DNA of 64,000 nt from Candidatus Hydrogenedentota bacterium (GTDB taxonomy: Bacteria; Hydrogenedentota; Hydrogenedentia; Hydrogenedentales; JAEUWI01): assembly GCA_016182605.1 (NCBI GenBank), contig JACPGE010000122.1, positions 159,925 to 223,924 on the forward strand. The letters are read 5' to 3'. Below are positions 45,556 through 54,317 of this stretch, in pieces. Under the pieces are notes generated by a model. The model was not told the DNA's origin, did not search any database, and saw only the letters and a program-made list of their open reading frames with translations. A program made the translations under genes and the position numbers. Position 1 is the stretch's first letter. Every line of letters begins with the position of its first letter.

Positions 45556-45910
45556 ACTCAGTCTCCTGCGCAGCGTGCTGCACAAGGCGCTGGAAATTTC
45601 CCGGGAACACGGGAATGCCCCAATCACGCAGATCACCTTGCAGGTCGGGGCGTTGCGCCTGGTGGATGAAGACTTGTTTCAATTTGCCTTCGACGCTTCC
45701 ACGCCGGACACGCCCGCGGCCGGGGCCACACTCTGCTGCGAGAAAATTCTGGCGCGCGTGCTGTGCACCCATTGCGAGTCGGTATTTCCGCCATCGGAGC
45801 CCGTTTGGCAGTGCCCGGGCTGCGGCCGATTTGGCGGGCGCGTGCTTGAGGGGGACGAGCTCATCTTGAAAAGCGTTACACTGGCGGACGCATCCGCCGG
45901 CGAGGAGTGA
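45548..45910 (+). CDS. hypA: hydrogenase nickel incorporation protein HypA
   Basis: A 120-residue nickel chaperone. It begins MHELSLLRSVL, with the nickel-binding MHE motif at the N-terminus, and has a zinc site of two CXXC pairs: CTHC (about residue 73) and CPGC (about residue 91). It delivers nickel to the large subunit with HypB. Its ATG overlaps the stop of the protease gene, continuing the coupled chain of the operon. It lies 3 bp before hypB. Confidence 0.93.
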   Translation: MHELSLLRSVLHKALEISREHGNAPITQITLQVGALRLVDEDLFQFAFDASTPDTPAAGATLCCEKILARVLCTHCESVFPPSEPVWQCPGCGRFGGRVLEGDELILKSVTLADASAGEE

Positions 45911-45913
45911 ATC

Positions 45914-46582
45914 ATGGAAATTCCGGTCGTTCAAAAGGTGCTCAAGCTGAATGATGACATCGCGCTCCTGCTGCGCGAGCGTTTCGAGCAGGCCGGTGTG
46001 GTGGTATTCAACTTCATCAGCGCCCCCGGCAGCGGCAAGACCAGCCTGTTGGAGACGACGATCCGCCATTTCCGCGGCCGCTTCGCCATCGCCGTGATCG
46101 AAGGCGATCCGGACTCTACGCTGGACGCACAACGGATCGCGCGCCATGGGTGCCCCGTGGTCCAGATTCAGACCTCCGGCGGCTGCCACCTGGAGGCCAA
46201 CCTGGTGCAGCGCGCCATCGCGCAGTTCGATCTGGATTCGCTGGACGCCCTATTTATCGAGAATGTGGGCAACATGGTTTGTCCGGTGGAGTTCGATCTC
46301 GGGGAGCATCACCGCGTCGTTCTGGTCTCGACCCCGGAAGGGAGCGACAAACCCGCGAAGTATCCCAAACTTTTCCGCACGGCCGGCATCATTCTGTTGA
46401 ACAAGTGCGACCTTCTGCCTTATGTGCCTTTCGACCGGGCGCAATTTGACACCTACGTGCAATCGGTCAATCCGGAGCATCCCGCGGTGTCCATTACCGC
46501 AACCCGCCCGGAGACCTGCACGGCCTGGTTCGCCTGGGCGGAAGCCAAGATCACAGGGCGGATGGCCGTCCCCGCCAGGTAA
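45914..46582 (+). CDS. hypB: hydrogenase nickel incorporation GTPase HypB
   Basis: A 222-residue GTPase for nickel insertion. The P-loop is SAPGSGKTSL (about residues 36-45). The switch and base-specificity regions are EGDPDSTLDAQRI, NVGNMVCPVEFDLG and NKCDLLPY. There is no histidine-rich N-terminal metal store, and the N-terminus lacks the CXXC seen in some HypBs, so nickel storage is probably elsewhere. GAGGAG is positioned well for the ATG. It works with HypA. Confidence 0.93.
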   Translation: MEIPVVQKVLKLNDDIALLLRERFEQAGVVVFNFISAPGSGKTSLLETTIRHFRGRFAIAVIEGDPDSTLDAQRIARHGCPVVQIQTSGGCHLEANLVQRAIAQFDLDSLDALFIENVGNMVCPVEFDLGEHHRVVLVSTPEGSDKPAKYPKLFRTAGIILLNKCDLLPYVPFDRAQFDTYVQSVNPEHPAVSITATRPETCTAWFAWAEAKITGRMAVPAR

Positions 46583-46590
46583 GGTGCGCC

Positions 46591-48885
46591 ATGACGCGCC
46601 CGGTGAATCACCCCCAACGAGACGTTGTCCGGCAACGCATCACGGTAGAGGGCTTTGTGCAGGGTGTGGGCTTTCGTCCCTTCGTCTATCGCTTGGCCGA
46701 AGAAGAGGGCGTCCATGGATTCGTGCAGAACACCGCGCACGGCGTGCTCATCGAGATTGAGGCTCCGCAGTCCGCCCAGCACCGTTTTCTGTCGCGGCTG
46801 CATGGCGAACTCCCCGCCAATGCACATCTGGAAAGCGTCGGCGCGGTCCCCGTTGCGCCGCTCGGTCTTACCGGCTTTTGCATACTCGAAAGCGACCGGT
46901 CGGCCACACCCGATGCCTTGGTGCTTCCGGATCTCGCGCCATGCGAGGCGTGCCGTGCCGATGTGCTCACGCCGCAGAACCGCCGCTACCGGTATCCTTT
47001 CACAAACTGTACCCATTGCGGCCCGCGCTACACGATCGTCCGGGAACTTCCCTACGATCGCGCCAGCACCAGCATGAGCGCGTTCCGGATGTGTGCGGCG
47101 TGCGCGCGCGAGTATGCGGATCCCCATGACCGCCGGTTCCACGCGCAGCCCAACGCCTGTCCCGTGTGCGGCCCGCAACTGACGTGGCTCGATGCCGGTG
47201 GTCACCCTCAATGCGCACGTGAGGAAGCCCTCACGGCGGCGGCAACGGCGTTGAATGCGGGGGCCATCGTTGCAGTAAAGGGCGTGGGCGGTTTTCATCT
47301 GCTCTGCGACGCGTCCCGTGGCGAGGCGATCCGGGCATTGCGCGAACGGAAGCGCCGTCCGCACAAGCCCTTTGCCTTGATGTTCCCCGGCATGGCGTCG
47401 ATTGAAGCGGTCTGTGAGATCAGCGCGCTGGAGCGCAGCATATTGTGTTCACCCGCGGCCCCGATCCTCCTTGCGTGGAAGCGGGAAGACGCGCCTTCGG
47501 GTATCGGCGCCGGGGTTGCGCCCGGGCTGCCCTGGCTCGGCGTGATGCTGGCGAGCACCCCATTGCATGTGTTGCTGTTGAAGGCGCTTGGCAGGCCCAT
47601 TGTGGCCACGAGCGGTAACCGTCAGGACGAACCCATCTGTATCGACAATGAGGAGGCCGTGGCGCGGCTTCACGGCATAGCGGACGCGTTCCTGGTGCAC
47701 GACCGCCCCATACTGCGTCCGGTCGACGACTCCATCGTCCGGGTTATGGCGGAGAGGGCCTTGGTGCTGCGCCGTGCGCGCGGTTATGCACCGGCCCCCA
47801 TTTCGTTGCCGGTGAACGTGGACGGATGGATTGCGCTGGGCGCCCAGTTGAAGAATACGGTGGCTGTGGGCTCGGGCAAACACGCACTCTTGAGTCAGCA
47901 TATCGGCGATCTAGACAACGCCGCGGCCTTTCAACAGCAGGGCGCTACGCTGCGAGCGCTGCGAGCGCTGTACCCCGGTGTGCCGCGAGGGCAGGTTCAT
48001 GACGCCCACCCGGAGCTTGCGGCACCTCAGCGTGCGTCTTTCATCACGGCGCCCGGGATTGCGCTGCAGCACCATGCCGCCCATGTCTATGCGTGCATGG
48101 CGGAACACGGCCTCCATGGACCGCTGCTTGGGATTGCGTGGGATGGCACGGGCTATGGCGAGGATGGGCTCATCTGGGGCAGCGAGGCGTTTCTTGTCGA
48201 CGGTGCACACTACGAACGCGTGGCGCATCTGGGGGCATTTGCGCTTCCCGGGGGCGATCGCGCCGTGATCGAGCCGCGCCGCGTCGCATTGAGTCTGCTC
48301 CACACCTCGCAACGCTCGTATGCGCCGATCGCCCATTGCTTTGATGATAAAGAACGCGCTGTCTTGCTGCGTATGCTGGACACCGGGCTTCGGGCGCCTC
48401 TCACTACGAGCATGGGCCGCCTCTTCGACGGACTTGCGAGTCTTCTGGGGCTTTGCGATGTCATGTCGTACGAGGCGCAGGCCGCGCAGGCTGTTGAAGC
48501 GCTCGCGGCCAGCACGTCGCGCAGTGAGCCCTTGACGCTGCCGCTCCTGGAGGTGGAGGGAGGCCTTGAGTGGGACTGGCGGCCGCTCGTGGATGCATTG
48601 CTGCATGCGCTGGAGGAGGGCGTGCCGCCTGCCAGCCTGGCGCGCGGATTCCATGAGGCGCTCGCCGAGGCCGTGGCCACGCTCGCCGCGCGCCATCCCG
48701 CGTTGCCGGTGGTGTTGACTGGAGGGTGCTTTCAGAATGGCCTGCTGCTTTCGGGAACGGTTGCGGCTTTGCAGCGGGACGGGCGGCGCGTATACTGGCA
48801 CGAGCAGGTTCCGCCCAACGATGGCGGGATTGCGCTGGGCCAACTCTATTATGCGGGCTTGTGCCGCAATGACACCGAGGACTGA
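46591..48885 (+). CDS. hypF: carbamoyltransferase HypF
   Basis: A 764-residue protein that makes the cyanide ligands of the Ni-Fe site by carbamoylating HypE. It has an acylphosphatase domain (VEGFVQGVGFRPFVYRL, about residues 11-27), then zinc motifs (CEACRADVL, NCTHCGPRYTI, CAACAREYADP, CPVCGP), a YrdC-like domain (VAVKGVGGFHLLCDASRG) and a Kae1-like carbamoyltransferase domain (QHHAAHVYACMAEHGL, DGTGYGEDGLIWGSE, TGGCFQNGLL). The length is normal. It lies 8 bp after hypB. Confidence 0.94.
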   Translation: MTRPVNHPQRDVVRQRITVEGFVQGVGFRPFVYRLAEEEGVHGFVQNTAHGVLIEIEAPQSAQHRFLSRLHGELPANAHLESVGAVPVAPLGLTGFCILESDRSATPDALVLPDLAPCEACRADVLTPQNRRYRYPFTNCTHCGPRYTIVRELPYDRASTSMSAFRMCAACAREYADPHDRRFHAQPNACPVCGPQLTWLDAGGHPQCAREEALTAAATALNAGAIVAVKGVGGFHLLCDASRGEAIRALRERKRRPHKPFALMFPGMASIEAVCEISALERSILCSPAAPILLAWKREDAPSGIGAGVAPGLPWLGVMLASTPLHVLLLKALGRPIVATSGNRQDEPICIDNEEAVARLHGIADAFLVHDRPILRPVDDSIVRVMAERALVLRRARGYAPAPISLPVNVDGWIALGAQLKNTVAVGSGKHALLSQHIGDLDNAAAFQQQGATLRALRALYPGVPRGQVHDAHPELAAPQRASFITAPGIALQHHAAHVYACMAEHGLHGPLLGIAWDGTGYGEDGLIWGSEAFLVDGAHYERVAHLGAFALPGGDRAVIEPRRVALSLLHTSQRSYAPIAHCFDDKERAVLLRMLDTGLRAPLTTSMGRLFDGLASLLGLCDVMSYEAQAAQAVEALAASTSRSEPLTLPLLEVEGGLEWDWRPLVDALLHALEEGVPPASLARGFHEALAEAVATLAARHPALPVVLTGGCFQNGLLLSGTVAALQRDGRRVYWHEQVPPNDGGIALGQLYYAGLCRNDTED

Positions 48886-48890
48886 GGATC

Positions 48891-49151
48891 ATGTGCCTGG
48901 CCGTTCCGGGAAGGATACTTTCGATCACGGACACATCGCCGCTCACGCGCAGGGGCCTCGTGGATTTCGAGGGACTGCGCAAGGAGATTGCGTTGAGTTT
49001 CGTGCCCGGCGCCGGGATAGGCGCGTATGTCCTGGTGCACGCCGGTATCGCCATCAACACGATCGACGAATCCGAGGCCCGGCGCGTATTCGCCTGGCTC
49101 CACGAGATCAACGAGATCGACCTTGGCGCCGAGGAGCCTGAAGGACCATGA
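48891..49151 (+). CDS. hypC: hydrogenase assembly chaperone HypC
   Basis: An 86-residue chaperone that carries the iron with its cyanide and CO ligands to the large subunit together with HypD. The N-terminal Cys2 of [12 protein letters not shown] is the ligand. The rest folds as a small OB domain ([31 protein letters not shown]). It overlaps hypD by ATGA. GGATC precedes the ATG. The order hypF-hypC-hypD-hypE is common. Confidence 0.94.
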   Translation: MCLAVPGRILSITDTSPLTRRGLVDFEGLRKEIALSFVPGAGIGAYVLVHAGIAINTIDESEARRVFAWLHEINEIDLGAEEPEGP

Positions 49152-50269
49152 AGTTCATGGACGAATACCGCGATCGGGCGGATATTGATCGCATCGCGAA
49201 TGAACTCCGTCGCCGCTGCACGCGCAATTGGACGCTTATGGAAGTCTGTGGCGGGCAAACCCACACGATCGTGAAGTACGGTCTCGACACCCTCTTGCCT
49301 CCCGGGGTAGCGCTGGTGCACGGCCCGGGGTGCCCGGTTTGTGTCACGCCAGTGGAGATGATTGATCGGGCGCTCGCCATTGCCTCCCGGCCCGGGGTGA
49401 CTTTCTGCTCCTTTGGCGACATGCTGCGGGTGCCCGGATCGCGCGCGGATCTTTTCCAGGCGCGGGCTCGGGGGGCCGATGTGCGCTTTGTCTATTCACC
49501 GCTGGACTGTGTCAAGCTTGCCCAGGAGCATCCGGAGCGCGAGGTGGTGTTTTTTGCCGTGGGCTTCGAGACGACGGCTCCGGCCAACGCGCTCGCCATC
49601 CAACAGGCGGCTGCCGCGGGGCTTCAAAATTTTTCCATGCTCGTGGCCCATGTGCTGGTTCCCCCTGCGCTGGAAGCGATCCTGCAGGGCGCGCATTGCC
49701 GCGTGCAGGGTTTCCTGGCGGCGGGCCATGTGTGCGCGGTGATGGGTTATGAGGCTTATCACCCCATTGCGGCGCGCTACCGCGTTCCCATCGTGGTCAC
49801 CGGCTTCGAACCCCTCGACATACTCCAGGGGGTGCTGATGGCGGTTACGCAACTCGAAACCGGGCGCGCCGAGGTGGAGAATCAATATTCCCGCTCGGTG
49901 CAGGAGGCGGGAAACCGGGTTGCACAGGCCATGCTGTGCGAAGTCTTCGAGGCCGTGCCCAGAAAATGGCGCGGCCTGGGTTCTATACCGCAGAGCGGCC
50001 TGGCGTTGCGCCCGGAGTATGCGCTTTTCGACGCGGAGCGACGGTTCCACGTCGCAACGCTTCACGCGGAGGAGTCTCCCCTGTGTATCAGTGGCGCGGT
50101 GCTGCAAGGGCACAAACGCCCGCACGAGTGCCCTGCGTTTGGGACAGCCTGCACGCCCTTGCACCCGCTCGGCGCGCCGATGGTCAGCAGCGAGGGCGCC
50201 TGTGCCGCATACCACCGCTACCGGCCGCAGGATCTCCCAGCGGCCTCAGCGACTGGAGACTCCCAGTGA
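49148..50269 (+). CDS. hypD: hydrogenase formation protein HypD
   Basis: A 373-residue 4Fe-4S protein that builds the Fe(CN)2CO unit with HypC. It shows [14 protein letters not shown] (about residues 32-45, Cys first), [10 protein letters not shown] (59-68), [21 protein letters not shown], and the C-terminal Fe-S Cys set [20 protein letters not shown] and [18 protein letters not shown]. All hallmarks of the family are present. Its start is translationally coupled to hypC, and its end overlaps the GTG of hypE. Confidence 0.94.
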   Translation: MKFMDEYRDRADIDRIANELRRRCTRNWTLMEVCGGQTHTIVKYGLDTLLPPGVALVHGPGCPVCVTPVEMIDRALAIASRPGVTFCSFGDMLRVPGSRADLFQARARGADVRFVYSPLDCVKLAQEHPEREVVFFAVGFETTAPANALAIQQAAAAGLQNFSMLVAHVLVPPALEAILQGAHCRVQGFLAAGHVCAVMGYEAYHPIAARYRVPIVVTGFEPLDILQGVLMAVTQLETGRAEVENQYSRSVQEAGNRVAQAMLCEVFEAVPRKWRGLGSIPQSGLALRPEYALFDAERRFHVATLHAEESPLCISGAVLQGHKRPHECPAFGTACTPLHPLGAPMVSSEGACAAYHRYRPQDLPAASATGDSQ

Positions 50270-51318
50270 AGCAATCCGGCTATCCACTCGACTGCCCTCT
50301 CCCCCATCCTCTGCCCCCCACGATTACCATGGCCCACGGTGGCGGCGGCTCGCTGACGCAACAGTTGATTGACGGTCTCTTCGCACGGCACTTTGCCAAT
50401 CCCATTCTCGCGCAACAACACGACGCCGCAGCGCTCTCACTGGACCATGGCCGCATTGCCATCACCACGGATTCGTTTGTCGTGCAGCCGCTTTTCTTCC
50501 CCGGCGGGGACATTGGATCGCTTGCGGTTTACGGCACGGTGAACGATCTGCTGATGGCCGGGGCAGAGCCGCGCTACCTCACGGCGGGATTTATCCTCGA
50601 AGAAGGGCTGCCGATGGAGACGCTGGAGCGCATCGTAATCTCGATGGCGGGGGCGGCGGCGGCAAGCGGGGTAACGATTGTGGCCGGCGACACGAAGACC
50701 GTAAACCGGGGCCATGGCGACGGGGTATTCATCAACACCACCGGGATAGGCCTGCTGCAACATGGCCGCACGAGCCTGCCCTCGCGGATCGAGAGTGGCG
50801 ATGCTATCGTTCTCAGTGGCGATCTGGGGCGGCACGGGATGGCGGTGATGGCGGCGCGGGAGCAACTCGACTTCAGCACGCCGCTGTTCAGTGATGCGGC
50901 ATCGCTCCGGGCGCCCGTCGAGGCGCTCTATGCCGCGGGATTGGGTCTACATTGCATGCGGGATCTGACCCGGGGCGGCCTCGCAAGCGCGCTGAACGAA
51001 TTGTCGGATACGACGGGCCTGGGCTGCCGCATCGACGAAGCGGCGATCGGGGTTTCCGCGCCGGTGCGTGGCGCGTGTGAGTTGCTCGGCCTCGACCCGC
51101 TGTATGTGGCCAATGAAGGCCGGTTCATTGCGGTGCTCCCGGCGCACGAAGCCGCACAGGCCGTGGCTGTGCTTCAGACCTTTGAATGCGGGCAACACGC
51201 CGCCGTCATCGGGCACGTGGAACCCCGTGCGGAAGCGCCGGTTCTCCTGCGCAACCGGATCGGCACCACGCGCATACTCGATCGGCTCACCGGGGAGCAA
51301 CTGCCGCGCATCTGCTGA
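50266..51318 (+). CDS. hypE: hydrogenase expression/formation protein HypE
   Basis: A 350-residue ATP-dependent dehydratase that turns the thiocarbamate from HypF into thiocyanate. It ends in PRIC, the C-terminal Cys being the carried group site, and begins with [16 protein letters not shown] and [17 protein letters not shown], the PurM/HypE fold. The GTG start at 50266 overlaps the hypD stop and has GGAGAC seven bases before it. It is the last gene of the hydrogenase operon and meets the facing operon's last gene six bases away. Confidence 0.93.
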   Translation: MKQSGYPLDCPLPHPLPPTITMAHGGGGSLTQQLIDGLFARHFANPILAQQHDAAALSLDHGRIAITTDSFVVQPLFFPGGDIGSLAVYGTVNDLLMAGAEPRYLTAGFILEEGLPMETLERIVISMAGAAAASGVTIVAGDTKTVNRGHGDGVFINTTGIGLLQHGRTSLPSRIESGDAIVLSGDLGRHGMAVMAAREQLDFSTPLFSDAASLRAPVEALYAAGLGLHCMRDLTRGGLASALNELSDTTGLGCRIDEAAIGVSAPVRGACELLGLDPLYVANEGRFIAVLPAHEAAQAVAVLQTFECGQHAAVIGHVEPRAEAPVLLRNRIGTTRILDRLTGEQLPRIC

Positions 51319-51323
51319 AAGGC

Positions 51324-52184
51324 TCAGTAGATCAGTTCGGCCCATCGTCCGTTCTGCTTCAGGGTCTCTTGCACGTCATTCCAGGCCGCTTCCGAGTCGG
51401 CCACACGAATCATGGTTTTGTTGAAGCTCTCCAGGGCTGATTCCAGCCCGGCCACGTATACGTAGGTATTGGGCTCTTGAACCAGATCCCACACGTCTTC
51501 GCCGTGATCGTTCATGTGGGCTTCCCAGGTTACCGGCGCGTCCAGGTGCGGACGCGGACTGATCGCCTCGAAGGCCTGGAAGGTTTCTTCGTCGTAGTAC
51601 AATTGGAAGTCGTTCACCATGTCGTTCATGTAGAGCAATTCGAGGCCGTGATTCGCGCCGTAGAAGAGCAGAACCTTTCCCTTCCAATAGCCCTTTTCGT
51701 GGAAGATGCGCTTTGCAAAAGCGCGGAAAGGGGCGATGCCGGTGCCCACGCCCACCATAAGGAGGTTGGTTTCGCGCATGGGTGGCATCGTGAAATGGCT
51801 GCCGTAGGGTCCCGTGAGCGTGATTTCGTCGCCCACCTTCCGGTCGCAGAGGTAGTTCGAGGCCACGCCGGGATACTCCTCGCCATTGACTTCGTCGATG
51901 TAGGAGCAGCGGCGCACGCAGATGGAGATATCCGAGCCCACGCCGTTCTCGCCCTCCCGGGCGCTGGCGATGGAGTAAAGGCGCAGATGGTAGGGATTGC
52001 CGAATTCGTGTTTACCGCGGATGAGCACCCCGATACTCTGTCCTTCCACATAGGACAGGCTCCCATCGGGCACCTGCAAGGTGATGTGGCGCACCTCCAC
52101 CGGAGAGCTTTCCGGCGTGATCCGGAAGGTTTGCACGACTCGGGCTGTCTGGGGGTGAGTGATGTCATATTGTGCGAGCTTCAT
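51324..52184 (-). CDS. ferredoxin--NADP+ reductase-like flavoprotein
   Basis: A 286-residue flavoprotein of the plant-type FNR superfamily. The FAD motif is RLYSIAS (about residue 95) and the NADP motif VGVGTGIAPFRAFAKR (about 147-162). Pieces resembling the C-terminal Tyr end are present: the protein ends in ELIY, the terminal aromatic that stacks on FAD. It probably exchanges electrons between ferredoxin and NADP(H). It is the last gene of the rnf operon, overlapping the Cys-rich membrane gene by ATGA. AGGAGG lies nine bases before the ATG. Confidence 0.85.
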   Translation of the reverse strand: MKLAQYDITHPQTARVVQTFRITPESSPVEVRHITLQVPDGSLSYVEGQSIGVLIRGKHEFGNPYHLRLYSIASAREGENGVGSDISICVRRCSYIDEVNGEEYPGVASNYLCDRKVGDEITLTGPYGSHFTMPPMRETNLLMVGVGTGIAPFRAFAKRIFHEKGYWKGKVLLFYGANHGLELLYMNDMVNDFQLYYDEETFQAFEAISPRPHLDAPVTWEAHMNDHGEDVWDLVQEPNTYVYVAGLESALESFNKTMIRVADSEAAWNDVQETLKQNGRWAELIY

Positions 52185-52387
52185 CGCCGGTCCTCCTGTT
52201 TCGAAAGGCTGTGATCCATGGCCGGGTCCCCGTGACACGCGCCCGCAATCGGGCAGAGCCGGCATCCATGGCCGCCGGTTCCGTCAGGGCAGTGTTCCTT
52301 TTCGCTGAAGGCCGTTCCGCTTCGGTGCAGGAGCCACAGAATGCCTCCGATCACCGCCCAGCTCACGGCAAGTTTCAGTAGTATCAT
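52181..52387 (-). CDS. small Cys-rich one-TM protein in rnf operon
   Basis: A 68-residue protein with one membrane segment (residues 2-20, ILLKLAVSWAVIGGILWLL) and a cytoplasmic or periplasmic tail with four Cys (EHCPDGTGGHGCRLCPIAGAC). The CX8CX2CX5C-like cluster could hold an Fe-S or metal centre. Similar short membrane proteins occur next to FeoB and rnf genes. It starts one base after the rnfA stop codon and overlaps the FNR-like gene. A role passing electrons between Rnf and the flavoprotein is an inference. Confidence 0.65.
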   Translation of the reverse strand: MILLKLAVSWAVIGGILWLLHRSGTAFSEKEHCPDGTGGHGCRLCPIAGACHGDPAMDHSLSKQEDRR

Positions 52388-52388
52388 C

Positions 52389-52970
52389 TCAATTTCCCAA
52401 TCCGGCAAAGCCCATGAAAGCCAGAGAGAGTATGCCCGCGACCATCAGGGTCAGTCCGGCTCCGCGTGCCATGCTGGGCACATCGTGGAGGGCGAGCTGT
52501 TCGCGCAGGCCGGACATGATCGCGAGGGCCAGTGTGAAGCCGGCGCCGGCGCCGATGGCATAGGCGAGGCACTGAACGAGGTTGTAGCCCTTGAAGGTCT
52601 GGAAGAGGACCAGCCCCAGGATGGCGCAATTGGTCGTAATGAGCGGCAGAAAGATTCCGAGAGCGCGAAAGAGCGCCGGGCTGTAACGCTTGAGCACCAT
52701 TTCCACCAATTGCACGGAGGAGGCGATGACGGCGATGTAGCAGATCAGCCGCAGAAATTCCATTTCCATCGACACCAGCACCAGGTTGAGCGCATAGGCG
52801 CAGAGCGAACTGACGATCATGACGAAGGTTACCGCGAGGCCCATCCTGCTTGCGGTTTCGAAGCGGCCTGAGACGCCCAGGAAGGGGCAAATGCCGAGAA
52901 AGGCGCTCAGGACAAAGTTGTTTATGATACAGGAGTTCAGCAGGATATAGGTGATGGAGTCATCCGGCAT
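52389..52970 (-). CDS. rnfA: Rnf complex subunit RnfA
   Basis: A 193-residue integral membrane subunit with six membrane helices. It begins ITYILLNSCIINNFVLSAFLG, includes FLGICPFLGVS, and has ITTNCAILGL in the middle, where the conserved Cys of the first and of the TTNC segment hold the membrane [2Fe-2S] cluster shared with RnfE. The ATG at 52970 has AGGAGC seven bases upstream. It overlaps the end of rnfE by 11 bp. Confidence 0.93.
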   Translation of the reverse strand: MPDDSITYILLNSCIINNFVLSAFLGICPFLGVSGRFETASRMGLAVTFVMIVSSLCAYALNLVLVSMEMEFLRLICYIAVIASSVQLVEMVLKRYSPALFRALGIFLPLITTNCAILGLVLFQTFKGYNLVQCLAYAIGAGAGFTLALAIMSGLREQLALHDVPSMARGAGLTLMVAGILSLAFMGFAGLGN

Positions 52971-53610
52971 GGGAAGGCTCCTTTCTTGCGGCCGTGCGGG
53001 CCGACCGTTCCTTGAACCAGGCAAACACGAGGAGCCACGCCCCGAGCACGAAGAAGCCGCCGGGAGGCAGAATCATGATGGCCCAGGGCTCAAACTGCGG
53101 CCCGAAAACGTCGAATCCCAGGAGCGAGCCGTTCCCCAGGAGTTCGCGCACGGCGCCCAGGCAGATGAGGGCAAAGGTGAAGCCCAGCCCCATGCCGGCG
53201 GCATCGGTGATGGCGCGGACGACGGAGTTCTTTGATGCGAAGGCTTCGGCGCGGCCCAGAATAATGCAGTTCACCACGATAAGCTGGATGAAGGCTCCGA
53301 GCGCCTTGTGGATGTCGAGACTGATCGCCTGCAGCGCGTAATCCACCACGGTGACAAAGGTGGCGATGATAACGATGTAGGTTGCGATGCGCACCTGCTT
53401 CGGAATCACATTGCGCATCAACGAGACGAGCGCGCTGGAAGCCACGAGCACCGCGAGCGTTGCCAATCCCATGGAGAGGGAGTTGATCACCGAGTTGCTT
53501 ACGGCCAGCGTCGGGCACATGCCAAGCTGCATGACAAAGACGGGGTTCTCGCGCCAGAGACCGCGTGTGTATACCGGCCAGATCGACTCGCTCATGCCCG
53601 TTGCAGTCAT
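52960..53610 (-). CDS. rnfE: Rnf complex subunit RnfE
   Basis: A 216-residue integral membrane subunit homologous to RnfA. It has ENPVFVMQLGMCPTLAVSNS and QLIVVNCIILGRAEAFASKN, which hold the Cys partners of the membrane Fe-S site. Six helices are predicted. AAGGAG lies upstream of the ATG at 53610, which overlaps the rnfG stop. It ends with a basic tail that overlaps rnfA. Confidence 0.93.
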   Translation of the reverse strand: MTATGMSESIWPVYTRGLWRENPVFVMQLGMCPTLAVSNSVINSLSMGLATLAVLVASSALVSLMRNVIPKQVRIATYIVIIATFVTVVDYALQAISLDIHKALGAFIQLIVVNCIILGRAEAFASKNSVVRAITDAAGMGLGFTFALICLGAVRELLGNGSLLGFDVFGPQFEPWAIMILPPGGFFVLGAWLLVFAWFKERSARTAARKEPSHAG

Positions 53611-54317
53611 GGCGTGTTCTCCTTCAGTGCGTCCACGTGCGGCAAGAGGCGGGGCAGATTTGTCTGCAAGCTCCGGTTAATCATGGCGCCGACGGCCTTG
53701 GAACTGATTGTGGCTCCGGAAATGGCGTCGATTTCCCACGGATTGATTTTCTTGCCGTGTCCCGTGACCGTCACCTCGTGCACGAGTTTTCCCGATGCAC
53801 TGTCGAAGGCGGCATCCAGCGCCTTAAAGTTGGCTTTGAACACGGGATCCAGATCGATTTTGTCTCCCAGGCCGGGTGTCTCTTTGCTCTCCAGGACGGT
53901 CATTCCCACCACGCACGCCTTCTCTGGGCTGTATCCATAGAGGATCCGGATGGTGTCCTGATAGCCCTGTGCCGAAGCCTCCAGGGCCGTGCCCAGGAAG
54001 GATCTATCCTCGCCATAGACGGCGTAAAAGCGTTCGCCGAATCCGGCACTTGCGGGATCGGGTATGACGGCGCCATCGCTGAATCCATAGGCCCGTTTCT
54101 GTACTCCACCCGGCACTACGGTGAAGACCGCCTTTTCAATCATCGCCTCGCGGTTTGCCTCGATGTAGGGCAGGGTGTACTGATATACGCCGACGATCAG
54201 CATGCCGGAGAGGGCAGCCACACTCGAGAGGGTGAGTATCATCTTCCGCGTTTCCGCGGCGGCGTTTTCAGCCACAGGGCGCCGCACCAGGGGATTGGAC
54301 TGTGCCTGCTCAGACAT
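53607..54317 (-). CDS. rnfG: Rnf complex subunit RnfG (FMN-binding)
   Basis: A 236-residue subunit with one N-terminal membrane helix (about residues 28-50) and a periplasmic domain that carries covalent FMN. The FMN attachment site is ISGATISSKAV (about residues 206-216), where Thr binds phosphate. ETPGLGDKI is the other conserved segment. It lies between rnfD and rnfE, overlapping both. The chosen start is the ATG at 54317. Confidence 0.92.
   Translation of the reverse strand: MSEQAQSNPLVRRPVAENAAAETRKMILTLSSVAALSGMLIVGVYQYTLPYIEANREAMIEKAVFTVVPGGVQKRAYGFSDGAVIPDPASAGFGERFYAVYGEDRSFLGTALEASAQGYQDTIRILYGYSPEKACVVGMTVLESKETPGLGDKIDLDPVFKANFKALDAAFDSASGKLVHEVTVTGHGKKINPWEIDAISGATISSKAVGAMINRSLQTNLPRLLPHVDALKENTP

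Noticed and set aside
49148..50269. Loss of a Cys ligand at the C-terminus of HypD ([11 protein letters not shown])
   Set aside because: As far as I recall, Pro at this place is common in HypD, so it is not an anomaly.
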